This document shows positions 46,481 through 54,254 of a stretch of DNA of 64,000 nucleotides, in pieces. Positions within the stretch are counted from its first letter, which is position 1. Every line of letters begins with the position of its first letter. The notes below the pieces were generated by a model that saw only the letters and a list, made by a program, of their open reading frames with translations, did no database searches and was not told the origin of the DNA. The stretch is from Paenibacillus antarcticus (GTDB taxonomy: Bacteria > Bacillota > Bacilli > Paenibacillales > Paenibacillaceae), in the NCBI RefSeq assembly GCF_001637225.1, contig NZ_LVJI01000001.1, positions 124,001 to 188,000 on the forward strand. Direction: 5' to 3'. Position numbers and translations under genes: made by a program.

Positions 46481-47631
46481 CTTCTAGCCGTGAACTCACT
46501 TACGGCTTCACTAATTAATTGCATACCTTGTATTAATTCACCTCTCCTGGGTTGGGTGAAATTAAGACGAATTCTATCAAAACCATCCCCCTTGTCCACA
46601 CAACATAATGCTCCTAGGCAGAAATCTACCCCCTTAGGAATGGAACATTTCAATAAAGCTTCGCTCCGCAGACCTTCTGGCAGCTGGATCCATATAAACA
46701 TTCCTCCTAAAGGAAGATCATACCTAGCACCTCGCCATACAGGTTGGTTTAACAACTTCTTCATCAGTTCCAGTCGAATGTTATATTCACGTCTCACTAG
46801 AGCAATATGATTACGCCAATCAAAAGTTGTGGATACCAGTAATTGATATAATATTCGTTGATTCAAGGCACTTGATTGACAGTCTCCTAAGGGCATCTCA
46901 GCACACATCAATTCAATCAACTTACGCTTTCCAATTACCCATCCTGTTCGTAATTCAGGTGCCACCGTTTTATTAAATGATCCCAAATATAGCACTTGTC
47001 CTCCCACTTTTTGACCTCCATCAAGTCTAAATAATGATGGATATCGCGTACTAAATGACACTGGATCCATTGCTTCGTCAAAATAAAGATCTCCGTACGT
47101 ATCATCTTCCACGATCAAAACGTGACGTCTCCGACATAGGTCAAGTACTTGTGCTCTTCTCTCTAGACTCCAAATAACTCCTGTTGGATTCGTGAAATTA
47201 GGAGTCACAAATAGGAATTTGGGACTTGTAGTATTGATGAATTCTTCTAGTGCATGAAGAAGTACCCCTTGCGCATCCGCATCAATCGGAATAATCGTCG
47301 CCCCCCGCATCCGCAATAACTCCAGAATACTCGGTGACGTAGGATTCTCAACAAGCACAGTATCTCCCTGATCTACATAAACACGTGTCAGTAACTCCAT
47401 CCCCTGCTCATTACCCGTTGTTAACAGGATCTGATTAACATCTACTTCTATTCCCTTATATTGCTGCCATTCGGACTGAAGCCATGCTCTAAGTGGCATG
47501 TATCCCTCTGAGCTTTCATTCTGCATTGGCAGAATATCGTCTGTTGTATGCTCAGCTATCAACGGGAATAAATCTTGATCTGGGAGCTCCTCTGCGAGTG
47601 TTATCGATGAATCTTGCAAAGAGTACTTCAT
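46477..47631 (-). CDS. PLP-dependent aminotransferase (MocR/2-aminoadipate type, no HTH)
   Basis: 384 residues, fold type I. The PLP lysine lies in LYLGSFNKTVAPELRTGW, and the FVTPNFTNPTGVIW and VEDDTYGDLYFDE stretches match class I/II aminotransferases of the 2-aminoadipate/MocR kind. There is no N-terminal GntR domain, so it acts as an enzyme rather than a regulator. Substrate not determined. ATG. It overlaps the DUF2161 gene by 4 bases at the 3' ends. Confidence 0.82.
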   Translation of the reverse strand: MKYSLQDSSITLAEELPDQDLFPLIAEHTTDDILPMQNESSEGYMPLRAWLQSEWQQYKGIEVDVNQILLTTGNEQGMELLTRVYVDQGDTVLVENPTSPSILELLRMRGATIIPIDADAQGVLLHALEEFINTTSPKFLFVTPNFTNPTGVIWSLERRAQVLDLCRRRHVLIVEDDTYGDLYFDEAMDPVSFSTRYPSLFRLDGGQKVGGQVLYLGSFNKTVAPELRTGWVIGKRKLIELMCAEMPLGDCQSSALNQRILYQLLVSTTFDWRNHIALVRREYNIRLELMKKLLNQPVWRGARYDLPLGGMFIWIQLPEGLRSEALLKCSIPKGVDFCLGALCCVDKGDGFDRIRLNFTQPRRGELIQGMQLISEAVSEFTARS

Positions 47632-47668
47632 AGACCACCCTCCTCTATATGGCTACAAGCCACTATAA

Positions 47669-48325
47669 TTATATGTATAAAGGGCGGATCGGAGACGAAT
47701 AAACGGCAAACTTTTCGATGGCTTGGGCTCGCGTGTTAACGCCCAACTTCACATATATTCTTTGTAAATAATTATCTATCGATCTGCGACTGAGTTCAAT
47801 TTCTGTTGCTATTTTATCATATGTAATTCCTCGAACGACACGCCGCATGATAAGTATTTCTGTCTCCGATAGTTGGAAGAAGTCATGTGTATTCTGTGGC
47901 GAAGTCACCGGCCATATCCCATTCTTCAACCACTCTAATGGTATAAAGGTATATCCTTCACGAAGACCCTCTATGAGAAGAAGCAATTGTGTTGGAGAAG
48001 CCTGTTCAGATAATATCCCGCTTGCTCCGAGATTAAGTAATGATTGAGCTCTGAGCAGCCCTTCTTCATCCGATACAATAACAACATGGCTTGCTTGCGA
48101 TTGCGACTTAATTTGCCCCAAAACACCTTCCAATCTACCCTTTGACCATAAATAATCAAGGAGAACTAAATCCGGTTGCATTTCTTTAACCATATGTATT
48201 CCTTCAGTAATACCTACTGTCATTCCTGTCACATTTAGATAAGCTTGTTCTTCTAGAATTAACTTCGTACCTAACATACTCGTGGGCTGACCACCCAAGA
48301 TAACGACTCGCCAAACTAGCGACAT
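47669..48325 (-). CDS. LuxR-family response regulator with atypical receiver
   Basis: About 218 residues. The receiver (1-115) has a candidate phosphorylation Asp in LVLLDYL, but the usual DD pair near the start is replaced by GGQPTS, so phosphorylation may be impaired. The C-terminal LuxR HTH (LSETEILIMRRVVRG..IATEIELSRRSIDNYLQRI) is standard. ATG 48325 behind GGGAGG is preferred over an ATG 7 codons earlier. No kinase gene is adjacent. Confidence 0.8.
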   Translation of the reverse strand: MSLVWRVVILGGQPTSMLGTKLILEEQAYLNVTGMTVGITEGIHMVKEMQPDLVLLDYLWSKGRLEGVLGQIKSQSQASHVVIVSDEEGLLRAQSLLNLGASGILSEQASPTQLLLLIEGLREGYTFIPLEWLKNGIWPVTSPQNTHDFFQLSETEILIMRRVVRGITYDKIATEIELSRRSIDNYLQRIYVKLGVNTRAQAIEKFAVYSSPIRPLYI

Positions 48326-48500
48326 GTATAAAATCCTCCCAGTCATTGTAGACAGACATAACGAAATTGTATCTTACTAGTTACAATAATCGACATTTAA
48401 TATCGATAATTGTGTGAATTTTTGGTTTTTTGCGAAATTGATAAGGTAATGATAGAATGGGAACTTGTCAAAAATAATAGATTAAGATGAGGTGATCACT

Positions 48501-48899
48501 ATGCCTTCGTCAACGGAGACTAACTATGAACGTCCCAAAACCAAACGTGGACCTTCTGTCAAAGCTTTCTTGCTACTATGGATCATGCTAATTAGTATCG
48601 GGATAACAGCCGCGTATATGTATAGTAACGAGCTTAAACAGGACATGCTCCAACAACTGCAAAATGAAAATCAACAACAGATGACTCTATTAAAAACGGA
48701 ATATGAGTTAAAACTCACAGAACTATCCGCTCAAGTCGAGGAACTGAATAGCAAGGTGCAATCATTTAATGAATTACTTACATTCACTAAGGATAATGCG
48801 ACAACTAAAACCGATAACAGTAATAAATTGTATACACAACTAAATGAGGTCAAGAAACAACTTGACACTCTACAGAAAAAGATGGACCTTCTCAAATGA
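48501..48899 (+). CDS. Single-TM coiled-coil protein
   Basis: About 132 residues. Basic N-terminus (KTKRGPSVK), one TM helix (about 24-44), then an extracytoplasmic coiled coil rich in Gln, Leu and Glu (about 50-130). No named family. ATG 48501 with GAGGTGA upstream. Its stop overlaps the phosphodiester glycosidase start (ATGA), so the two are translated together and probably work together. Confidence 0.65.
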   Translation: MPSSTETNYERPKTKRGPSVKAFLLLWIMLISIGITAAYMYSNELKQDMLQQLQNENQQQMTLLKTEYELKLTELSAQVEELNSKVQSFNELLTFTKDNATTKTDNSNKLYTQLNEVKKQLDTLQKKMDLLK

Positions 48900-49963
48900 G
48901 ATTGCAAGTCAAGCAGATCAATCGCTTTTTCTTACTAGCAACAGCACCTTTTATCGGGGTTATATTCTGTCTCATATTCATCCATCCATCTGTGAAATTA
49001 AATATGAATACGAGTCTCTACCTACCTAATGGTTCTATTCATGATACATCGAAAGACATTGTACTCCAACTGAATGATGCAGAAGAAATTGTAAATAGTA
49101 CCCTTGCAACGATACGTCATACATCAGAGTTATATCAAAAAACACTTGATACTACAAATAACATCGTAAAGACAACTATATCACAAGCACTTAAGCCTGA
49201 GTACATCTACAATAGAAGAATCACTTCTAAACTTGGCACACCTTATCAAAAAGTAACGAGTGATCGTATAACCCTTGAACTCTATAAAGTTAACCCCGGC
49301 GTATATCAAGGTCACGCTATGAAGATAAAACTTAAAGATCCTAAGGCAATGAAAATGAGTCTAGGTAGTGACGTTGTCGGTGGTTCTGAGACGACGCTTG
49401 CGGCTGTACAACGTTATGGCGCTATTGCTGGCATCAATGCTGGAGGATTTGCTGATGGAAAGGGCAAACGTTATCCTCTAAGTACAACGATTATGAATGG
49501 ACAATATCTGACCGGATTTGAATCGAGTTTTAAAGATCTCTTCTTTGTAGGCTTAGATAAATCGGGTAAGCTCATTGGGGGGAAATTTCACAACAAGGAG
49601 GATCTTGATCATCTAAATCCTTCGTTTGGGGCAACCTTTGTCCCCGTATTACTCCACAATGGTCAGAAGGTACCTATACCATTGCAATGGCAAACATCAC
49701 CTGCTCGGGCACCACGTACGGTTATTGGCAATTATAAAGATGACCAACTGCTGGTTATCGTTATCGATGGATATAATGAGAGTGGTGGATCAGGTGCGAC
49801 TTTACAAGAACTTCAAGATAGATTGCTTCAATTAGGTGTACGTGATGCCTATAATTTAGATGGTGGAGGTTCTTCTTCCCTAATCTTCAATGGAAGAGTC
49901 GTGAGCAAGCCTTCTGATGGAAGTCTTCGTCCAGTACCCACTAATTTTTTGTTTTTTAAATAA
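48896..49963 (+). CDS. Phosphodiester glycosidase family protein, exported
   Basis: 355 residues. An N-terminal signal anchor (about 11-35) and a middle region lead to a C-terminal NAGPA domain (about 150-350) with INAGGFADGKGKRYPLST and DAYNLDGGGSSSLIFNGRV, hallmarks of phosphodiester glycosidases such as the EPS-associated YeeC-type and NAGPA enzymes. Target likely an extracellular polymer; substrate unknown. Overlaps the coiled-coil gene by 4 bases. ATG. Confidence 0.85.
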   Translation: MRLQVKQINRFFLLATAPFIGVIFCLIFIHPSVKLNMNTSLYLPNGSIHDTSKDIVLQLNDAEEIVNSTLATIRHTSELYQKTLDTTNNIVKTTISQALKPEYIYNRRITSKLGTPYQKVTSDRITLELYKVNPGVYQGHAMKIKLKDPKAMKMSLGSDVVGGSETTLAAVQRYGAIAGINAGGFADGKGKRYPLSTTIMNGQYLTGFESSFKDLFFVGLDKSGKLIGGKFHNKEDLDHLNPSFGATFVPVLLHNGQKVPIPLQWQTSPARAPRTVIGNYKDDQLLVIVIDGYNESGGSGATLQELQDRLLQLGVRDAYNLDGGGSSSLIFNGRVVSKPSDGSLRPVPTNFLFFK

Positions 49964-49971
49964 AAATTAAA

Positions 49972-49980
49972 TGGTATAAT
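49972..49980 (+). promoter_or_regulatory. Extended -10 promoter of the small membrane protein gene
   Basis: TGGTATAAT is an extended -10 just after the glycosidase stop; the -35 is poor. Confidence 0.45.
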
Positions 49981-50012
49981 AAGTATAGCGAGGTAGTTTT
50001 ACAGGAGGTGGC

Positions 50013-50120
50013 ATGGTGTCTTTTTCATTAACTTTTTGGATTGTTGCATTGGTTCTAGCTCTATTCATGATCGGCATCCTCACATCATCTTATAACGATG
50101 ATAAAACAAAAGGTCTTTAG
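50013..50120 (+). CDS. Small single-TM protein (35 aa)
   Basis: A 35-residue frame too short for standard callers: MVSFSLTFWIVALVLALFMI gives one TM helix, followed by a short polar tail (YNDDKTKGL). AGGAGGTG lies just upstream of ATG (or of GTG at the next codon), an extended -10 lies about 40 bases before, and a terminator follows. Family not recognised; CydS-like small membrane proteins are similar in size only. Confidence 0.6.
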   Translation: MVSFSLTFWIVALVLALFMIGILTSSYNDDKTKGL

Positions 50121-50135
50121 GTTAATCGCTATGTT

Positions 50136-50168
50136 GGCTTCCTCACGCTGAGGAAGCCTGTTTTATTT
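50136..50168 (+). terminator. Terminator after the small membrane protein
   Basis: GGCTTCCTCA pairs with TGAGGAAGCC around a 3-base loop, then TGTTTTATTT. Confidence 0.85.
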
Positions 50169-50266
50169 GTCGTATTGTTCGGGTTCGTCTGTAGGTTAAT
50201 CTATGTATACGAAGAAAAAATCAAAAAAAAGCACCACGTTAAATCGCGATGCCCCCATTATATGCA

Positions 50267-50518
50267 TTAGGCCCGAAGTAAATCCGTCATCTCTGACTGG
50301 CACTGTGCACAAATAAGACGTTCTTTGAATTCATTCACTTCTTCTACTGAACCACAGAACACACATTTGGGACGATATCTTTCCAAAATAATATGATCTC
50401 CCTGGACCAAAATCTCTACTGGGTCCCCTTCATTCATCTGATATCTTTTTCTCAATGATTTGGGTAAGACAATTCTCCCCAACTGATCCACCTTACGAAC
50501 CACACCAGCAGGCTTCAT
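50267..50518 (-). CDS. AbrB-family transition-state regulator with zinc motif
   Basis: 83 residues. The N-terminal SpoVT/AbrB fold (VVRKVDQLGRIVLPKSLRKRY) binds DNA. The C-terminal half has two CxxC pairs (CVFCGS and CAQCQ) that probably bind zinc, a variant also known from Paenibacillus relatives of AbrB. Start ATG. Two Spo0A boxes lie upstream, matching the repression of abrB by Spo0A known in Bacillus. Gene symbol left open because several paralogues (AbrB, Abh) exist. Confidence 0.85.
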   Translation of the reverse strand: MKPAGVVRKVDQLGRIVLPKSLRKRYQMNEGDPVEILVQGDHIILERYRPKCVFCGSVEEVNEFKERLICAQCQSEMTDLLRA

Positions 50519-50601
50519 ATGGTACTACACTCCCCTATCAAAAAATATAGTAGTCCCACAACGTCTAAAAATGGGTCTATCTTAATAGTTCGATATGATT
50601 A

Positions 50602-50625
50602 TGTCGAATCCTGCTGTGTTCGACA
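50602..50625. promoter_or_regulatory. Paired inverted Spo0A boxes upstream of the abrB-like gene
   Basis: TGTCGAA (50602-50608) and TTCGACA (50619-50625) are facing Spo0A-box cores 10 bases apart, 84-107 bases upstream of the abrB-like start. Two exact boxes in this position recall the Spo0A-abrB relation of Bacillus. They also lie next to the end of trmL. Confidence 0.6.
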
Positions 50626-50629
50626 ATTT

Positions 50630-51094
50630 TTATCTTAAATCATTGAAATCTAGTTGTCGCAATGCCTCATATACAACAATTGCCGCCGAATTGGAGAGAT
50701 TTAATGATCTAACCTGCTCACCCATTGGTATCCGCATGCATGTTTCAGGATTAGCTTCAAGTAATTCTAGTGGCAACCCCTTTGTCTCTTTACCAAATAC
50801 AAAAAAGTCCCCATCCTGATATTCAAAGTCACTATATCTTAAATTAGCTTTTGTCGAGGCATAGAAAAACCGGCTGCCCGCATACTTCTCTTGCACCTCT
50901 GCAAATGAATCATGATATTCAATATGAACAGCATGCCAATAGTCTAAGCCTGCTCTCTTTAATGTCTTATCATCGGTAAGAAACCCAAGTGGGTGAACCA
51001 AATGCAAATGTACACCTGTCGCAGCGCATGTTCTTGAAATATTTCCTGTATTTGCCGGTATTTCCGGCTCCACAAGTACGATATGTAATGCCAT
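50630..51094 (-). CDS. trmL: tRNA (cytidine(34)-2'-O)-methyltransferase TrmL
   Basis: About 154 residues, SPOUT fold. N-terminus VEPEIPANTGNISRTC and C-terminus GEQVRSLNLSNSAAIVVYEALRQ are the conserved SAM-binding trefoil-knot motifs of the TrmL/YibK/CspR group. It methylates the wobble base of leucine tRNAs. ATG 51094 is preferred, with GGAGG 8 bases upstream; an ATG 5 codons earlier is less likely. Confidence 0.9.
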   Translation of the reverse strand: MALHIVLVEPEIPANTGNISRTCAATGVHLHLVHPLGFLTDDKTLKRAGLDYWHAVHIEYHDSFAEVQEKYAGSRFFYASTKANLRYSDFEYQDGDFFVFGKETKGLPLELLEANPETCMRIPMGEQVRSLNLSNSAAIVVYEALRQLDFNDLR

Positions 51095-51157
51095 GATGAT
51101 ATCCTCCATCTATCTATTTATAGTTAGTATAACCCCAATTGTTCCGCGGGACCACAA

Positions 51158-51188
51158 CAAAAGCCCTCCACCAAAGGGTGGAAGGCTA
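51158..51188 (-). terminator. Terminator after serC
   Basis: AGCCTTCCACC pairs with GGTGGAGGGCT on the minus strand around a 4-base loop, then TTTTG. Confidence 0.85.
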
Positions 51189-51223
51189 AGAGTACTAGAA
51201 AGTAAATGACTAATCAACTTTCC

Positions 51224-52312
51224 TTACCCATGAGTCTTTTGAAAATGTGACATGAAATCAGCTAGTGCTTTACAACTCTCATAAGGAACCGCATTATAGA
51301 TCGAAGCGCGTAAACCGCCTACACTACGATGGCCTTTGAGACCCACAAAGCCTTCCACTTCTGATTCTTTAATGAACTGATTCTCAAGTTCCTCAGAAGT
51401 CAGACGGAAAGTGATATTCATAATCGAACGGCTACCTGCTTCAACAGGTCCCCGATAAAAGCCACCACTGTTGTCTATTGTATCATAGATAAGCTGTGCT
51501 TTCTTGCGGTTAATCTTCTCAATTCCTTCAAGAGCACCTTGCTCTTCCACCCATTTCAATACTTCATTAACCATGTATACGGAAAAAGCAGGTGGTGTGT
51601 TATACAATGAATTGTTTGAAGAATGTGTATTATAACGTAACATCGTTGGGATACTCTTCGGTGAGTTATTAATTAACTCTTCCCGTGCAATAACAACTGT
51701 AACACCGGAAGGTCCTAGATTCTTCTGAGCTCCTGCATAGATAAGTCCGAATTGATTCAGATCAAATTGACGGCTGAGAATATCACTGGACATATCGCCA
51801 ATCAATGGAATACTGCCTGTGTCAGGAAATTGTTGATATTGAGTACCTTCAATCGTTTCATTGGAGGTCACATGAAGATAAGCTGTATTATCAGACAATT
51901 GAATATTACTAAGATCAGGTATAGACATAAACTTGTTTGCTTCAGATGTAGCTACAACATTTGTTTGTCCAATTAGTTTGGCTTCTTTGATTGCTTTATC
52001 AGCCCAACTTCCCGAGTGAACATAGCTAGCAACCTTACCTTCGGATAGCAAGTTCATAGGAAGCATTGCAAATTGCGTACTTGCTCCGCCTTGTAAGAAC
52101 AGAACTTTATATCCCTTTCCGCCACCAAGTAATGATAGCAGACGACTTTCTGCTTCATTATGTACTTCTTCATAAACTTTACCGCGATGAGACATCTCCA
52201 TAATGGACATTCCTGTATTTCTGAAATCCACAAATTCAGCTTGTGCACGTTCTAGAACTTGAAGCGGTAGTGCAGCAGGTCCTGCATTAAAATTATAGGC
52301 TCTCTTAGTCAA
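51224..52312 (-). CDS. serC: Phosphoserine aminotransferase SerC
   Basis: 362 residues. Second step of serine synthesis: transamination of 3-phosphohydroxypyruvate using PLP. The N-terminus YNFNAGPAALPLQVLERA, the PLP-lysine region GAQKNLGPSGVTV and the C-terminal GGLRASIYNA match the family. The start is TTG with GGGGAGT upstream. No serA or serB is adjacent. Confidence 0.95.
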   Translation of the reverse strand: MTKRAYNFNAGPAALPLQVLERAQAEFVDFRNTGMSIMEMSHRGKVYEEVHNEAESRLLSLLGGGKGYKVLFLQGGASTQFAMLPMNLLSEGKVASYVHSGSWADKAIKEAKLIGQTNVVATSEANKFMSIPDLSNIQLSDNTAYLHVTSNETIEGTQYQQFPDTGSIPLIGDMSSDILSRQFDLNQFGLIYAGAQKNLGPSGVTVVIAREELINNSPKSIPTMLRYNTHSSNNSLYNTPPAFSVYMVNEVLKWVEEQGALEGIEKINRKKAQLIYDTIDNSGGFYRGPVEAGSRSIMNITFRLTSEELENQFIKESEVEGFVGLKGHRSVGGLRASIYNAVPYESCKALADFMSHFQKTHG

Positions 52313-52514
52313 GTGTACTCCCCACCCTTTCTCTTTCTTCTTTTATATTTTATGTTTTATGATACCGCAATGATAGCAGTATTCCTACCACCCATCAAGT
52401 ATGATTCGCACTTTCGAACTTAAATCTAACATTAAAATTATTTATAGGTAAAGACATTTTTATTTATCAGGTTAAAGCGACACAGTGGAAACGCATTCTT
52501 TATTCTACATTCAA

Positions 52515-52548
52515 CAAGGAAGATCCTTCGGGAAGCCCGAAGGATCAA
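52515..52548 (-). terminator. Terminator after glnA
   Basis: GATCCTTCGGG pairs with CCCGAAGGATC around a 3-base loop (52522-52546), followed by a mixed TTCC tail. Confidence 0.75.
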
Positions 52549-52575
52549 GATAATTTATGATTTTATATACCCATT

Positions 52576-54000
52576 CTAGCAATCGAAGTAGAGGCTATAT
52601 TCATGTGGATGAACACGAATGCCTACTGCCTTAGCTTCAGCACGTTTCATATTGATATAGTTATCAATAAAGGACTTAGTAAACACTTCACCTTCTGTTA
52701 AGAATTCAAAGTCTGCTTCCAAAGCATCTAACGCTTCGTCCAAGGTACCTGGTACACTGCGGATTTTGAATTTCTCTGCATCGGATAATTCATAGATATT
52801 CGTATCCATTGGACCATAACCCAGTTCTTGAGGATCAATCTTTCTCTTGATACCATCAAGACCAGCCATCAACATTGCTGAGAACGCAAGATAAGGGTTA
52901 GCTGTGGAATCTGGTGTACGGAACTCAATACGGCATCCTTTAGGCGTTACAGCGGCTACTGGAATACGTACGGCTGCGGAACGGTTACCTTTGGAGTACA
53001 CAAGGTTTACTGGAGCTTCATAACCAGGAACCAGACGTTTGAATGAGTTCGTGGAAGGATTCGTTAATGCAATCAATGCTGGTGCATGATGCAGTATTCC
53101 ACCGATATAATGTAAAGCCATTTCACTCAGGTTAGCATATCCACCCTTCTCATAGAAAAGAGGTGTGTCGCCGTTGAAAATGGATTGGTGAACGTGCATC
53201 CCGCTACCGTTATCTCCAAAAATAGGTTTCGGCATAAATGTTGCAACTTTACCATATTGGCGTGCTGTATTGTGAACGATATATTTATAAACAAGCAAGT
53301 TATCTGCTGTTTTCTTCAAAGTATCAAAACGGAAGTTGATTTCAGCTTGACCCGCTGTTGCCACTTCATGGTGGTGACGTTCTACGCGCAATCCTGCTTC
53401 TGCAAGCAGACGGCACATTTCACTACGGATGTCTTGTTGCGTATCTACCGGTGCAACTGGTACATATCCACCTTTAACACCAACTTTAAAGCCTAGGTTA
53501 CCGCCTTCTTCTTTACGATTCGTATTCCATGCAGCTTCTTCCGAATCTACGAAGAACGAAGAACTGTTCATGCCACTTTCATAACGCACATCATCAAAGA
53601 TGAAGAATTCAGATTCAGGTGCGAAGAATGCTGTCGTACCTACACCGCTCTTCTGCAAGAACTCTTCTGCTTTAGCAGCAATTCCGCGTGGGTCACGTTC
53701 ATAACGTTCGCCATCAGGCGTATGGATGTTACACATAATGTTCAAAGTAGGGTGAGCAGTGAATGAGTCAATAAATACGGCTTCAGGATCAGGCATCATA
53801 ACCATATCTGATTCTTCTATGCCGCGAAAACCGGTAATTGAGGAACCATCAAACGCAACCCCGTTAACAAATGTTTCTGCGTCTACTTCTGAAGATGGTA
53901 ATGAAATATGATGAGCACGTCCTTGTAGATCTACAAAACGAAAATCTATCCACTCAATATTATTATCCTCAATAATTTTCAATACGTTCTCAACTGACAT
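52576..54000 (-). CDS. glnA: Glutamine synthetase, GSI-beta (proteobacterial-like) type
   Basis: 474 residues. Converts glutamate and ammonia to glutamine with ATP. Motifs include VAFDGSSITGF, APESEFFIFDD, HHHEVATAGQAEINFRF, TFMPKPIFGDNGSGMHVH and the late NPSTNSFKRLVPGYEAPV. The extra length and local sequence follow the E. coli-type GSI-beta rather than the 444-residue Bacillus GSI-alpha. The residue aligned with the adenylylated Tyr is present (Tyr403 in NIYELSD). Start ATG. Control is expected at a GlnR/TnrA box and sigma-A promoter upstream. Confidence 0.93.
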   Translation of the reverse strand: MSVENVLKIIEDNNIEWIDFRFVDLQGRAHHISLPSSEVDAETFVNGVAFDGSSITGFRGIEESDMVMMPDPEAVFIDSFTAHPTLNIMCNIHTPDGERYERDPRGIAAKAEEFLQKSGVGTTAFFAPESEFFIFDDVRYESGMNSSSFFVDSEEAAWNTNRKEEGGNLGFKVGVKGGYVPVAPVDTQQDIRSEMCRLLAEAGLRVERHHHEVATAGQAEINFRFDTLKKTADNLLVYKYIVHNTARQYGKVATFMPKPIFGDNGSGMHVHQSIFNGDTPLFYEKGGYANLSEMALHYIGGILHHAPALIALTNPSTNSFKRLVPGYEAPVNLVYSKGNRSAAVRIPVAAVTPKGCRIEFRTPDSTANPYLAFSAMLMAGLDGIKRKIDPQELGYGPMDTNIYELSDAEKFKIRSVPGTLDEALDALEADFEFLTEGEVFTKSFIDNYINMKRAEAKAVGIRVHPHEYSLYFDC

Positions 54001-54079
54001 TTCCTTTTCCCCCTAAATTCCGAACATTAACCATCCAATTGATTAACAATGTTCATGATTTCTTTTATCTGATGTCGCA

Positions 54080-54108
54080 ATTATAAAACGTATTTTTTTT
54101 AACGTCAA
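54080..54108 (-). promoter_or_regulatory. Sigma-A promoter of glnA
   Basis: Minus strand TTGACG (54103-54108), 17-base spacer, TATAAT (54080-54085). The implied leader is about 75 bases. It overlaps a degenerate GlnR-like sequence (TGACA-N7-TGACG, 54103-54119). Confidence 0.8.
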
Positions 54109-54136
54109 TACGTATGTCAGGTATTTCTTTTCAATA

Positions 54137-54153
54137 TGTCATATTATCTAACA
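54137..54153. promoter_or_regulatory. GlnR/TnrA box upstream of glnA
   Basis: TGTCATATTATCTAACA matches TGTNAN7TNACA exactly. It lies about 29 bases upstream of the glnA -35. GlnR is the nitrogen regulator that uses this box in Bacillota. The degenerate second copy overlapping -35 would give a two-site arrangement. Confidence 0.75.
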
Positions 54154-54177
54154 TAAGTGTAGAATTATCTAAATAAC

Positions 54178-54230
54178 AAAAAACCATTTCCGATTTTATA
54201 ACAAAATAGGAAATGGTTTGAATTTTTTTA
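54178..54230 (-). terminator. Terminator after aroF
   Basis: On the minus strand AAACCATTTCC pairs with GGAAATGGTTT around a loop, followed by TTTTG. Located just below the DAHP synthase stop. Confidence 0.8.
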
Positions 54231-54254
54231 ACGATTCAATTTAGACAGTTATCA

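Noticed and set aside
53185..53496. A plus-strand frame antisense to glnA
   Set aside because: Shadow of a conserved gene; no ribosome site and unlike any known protein.
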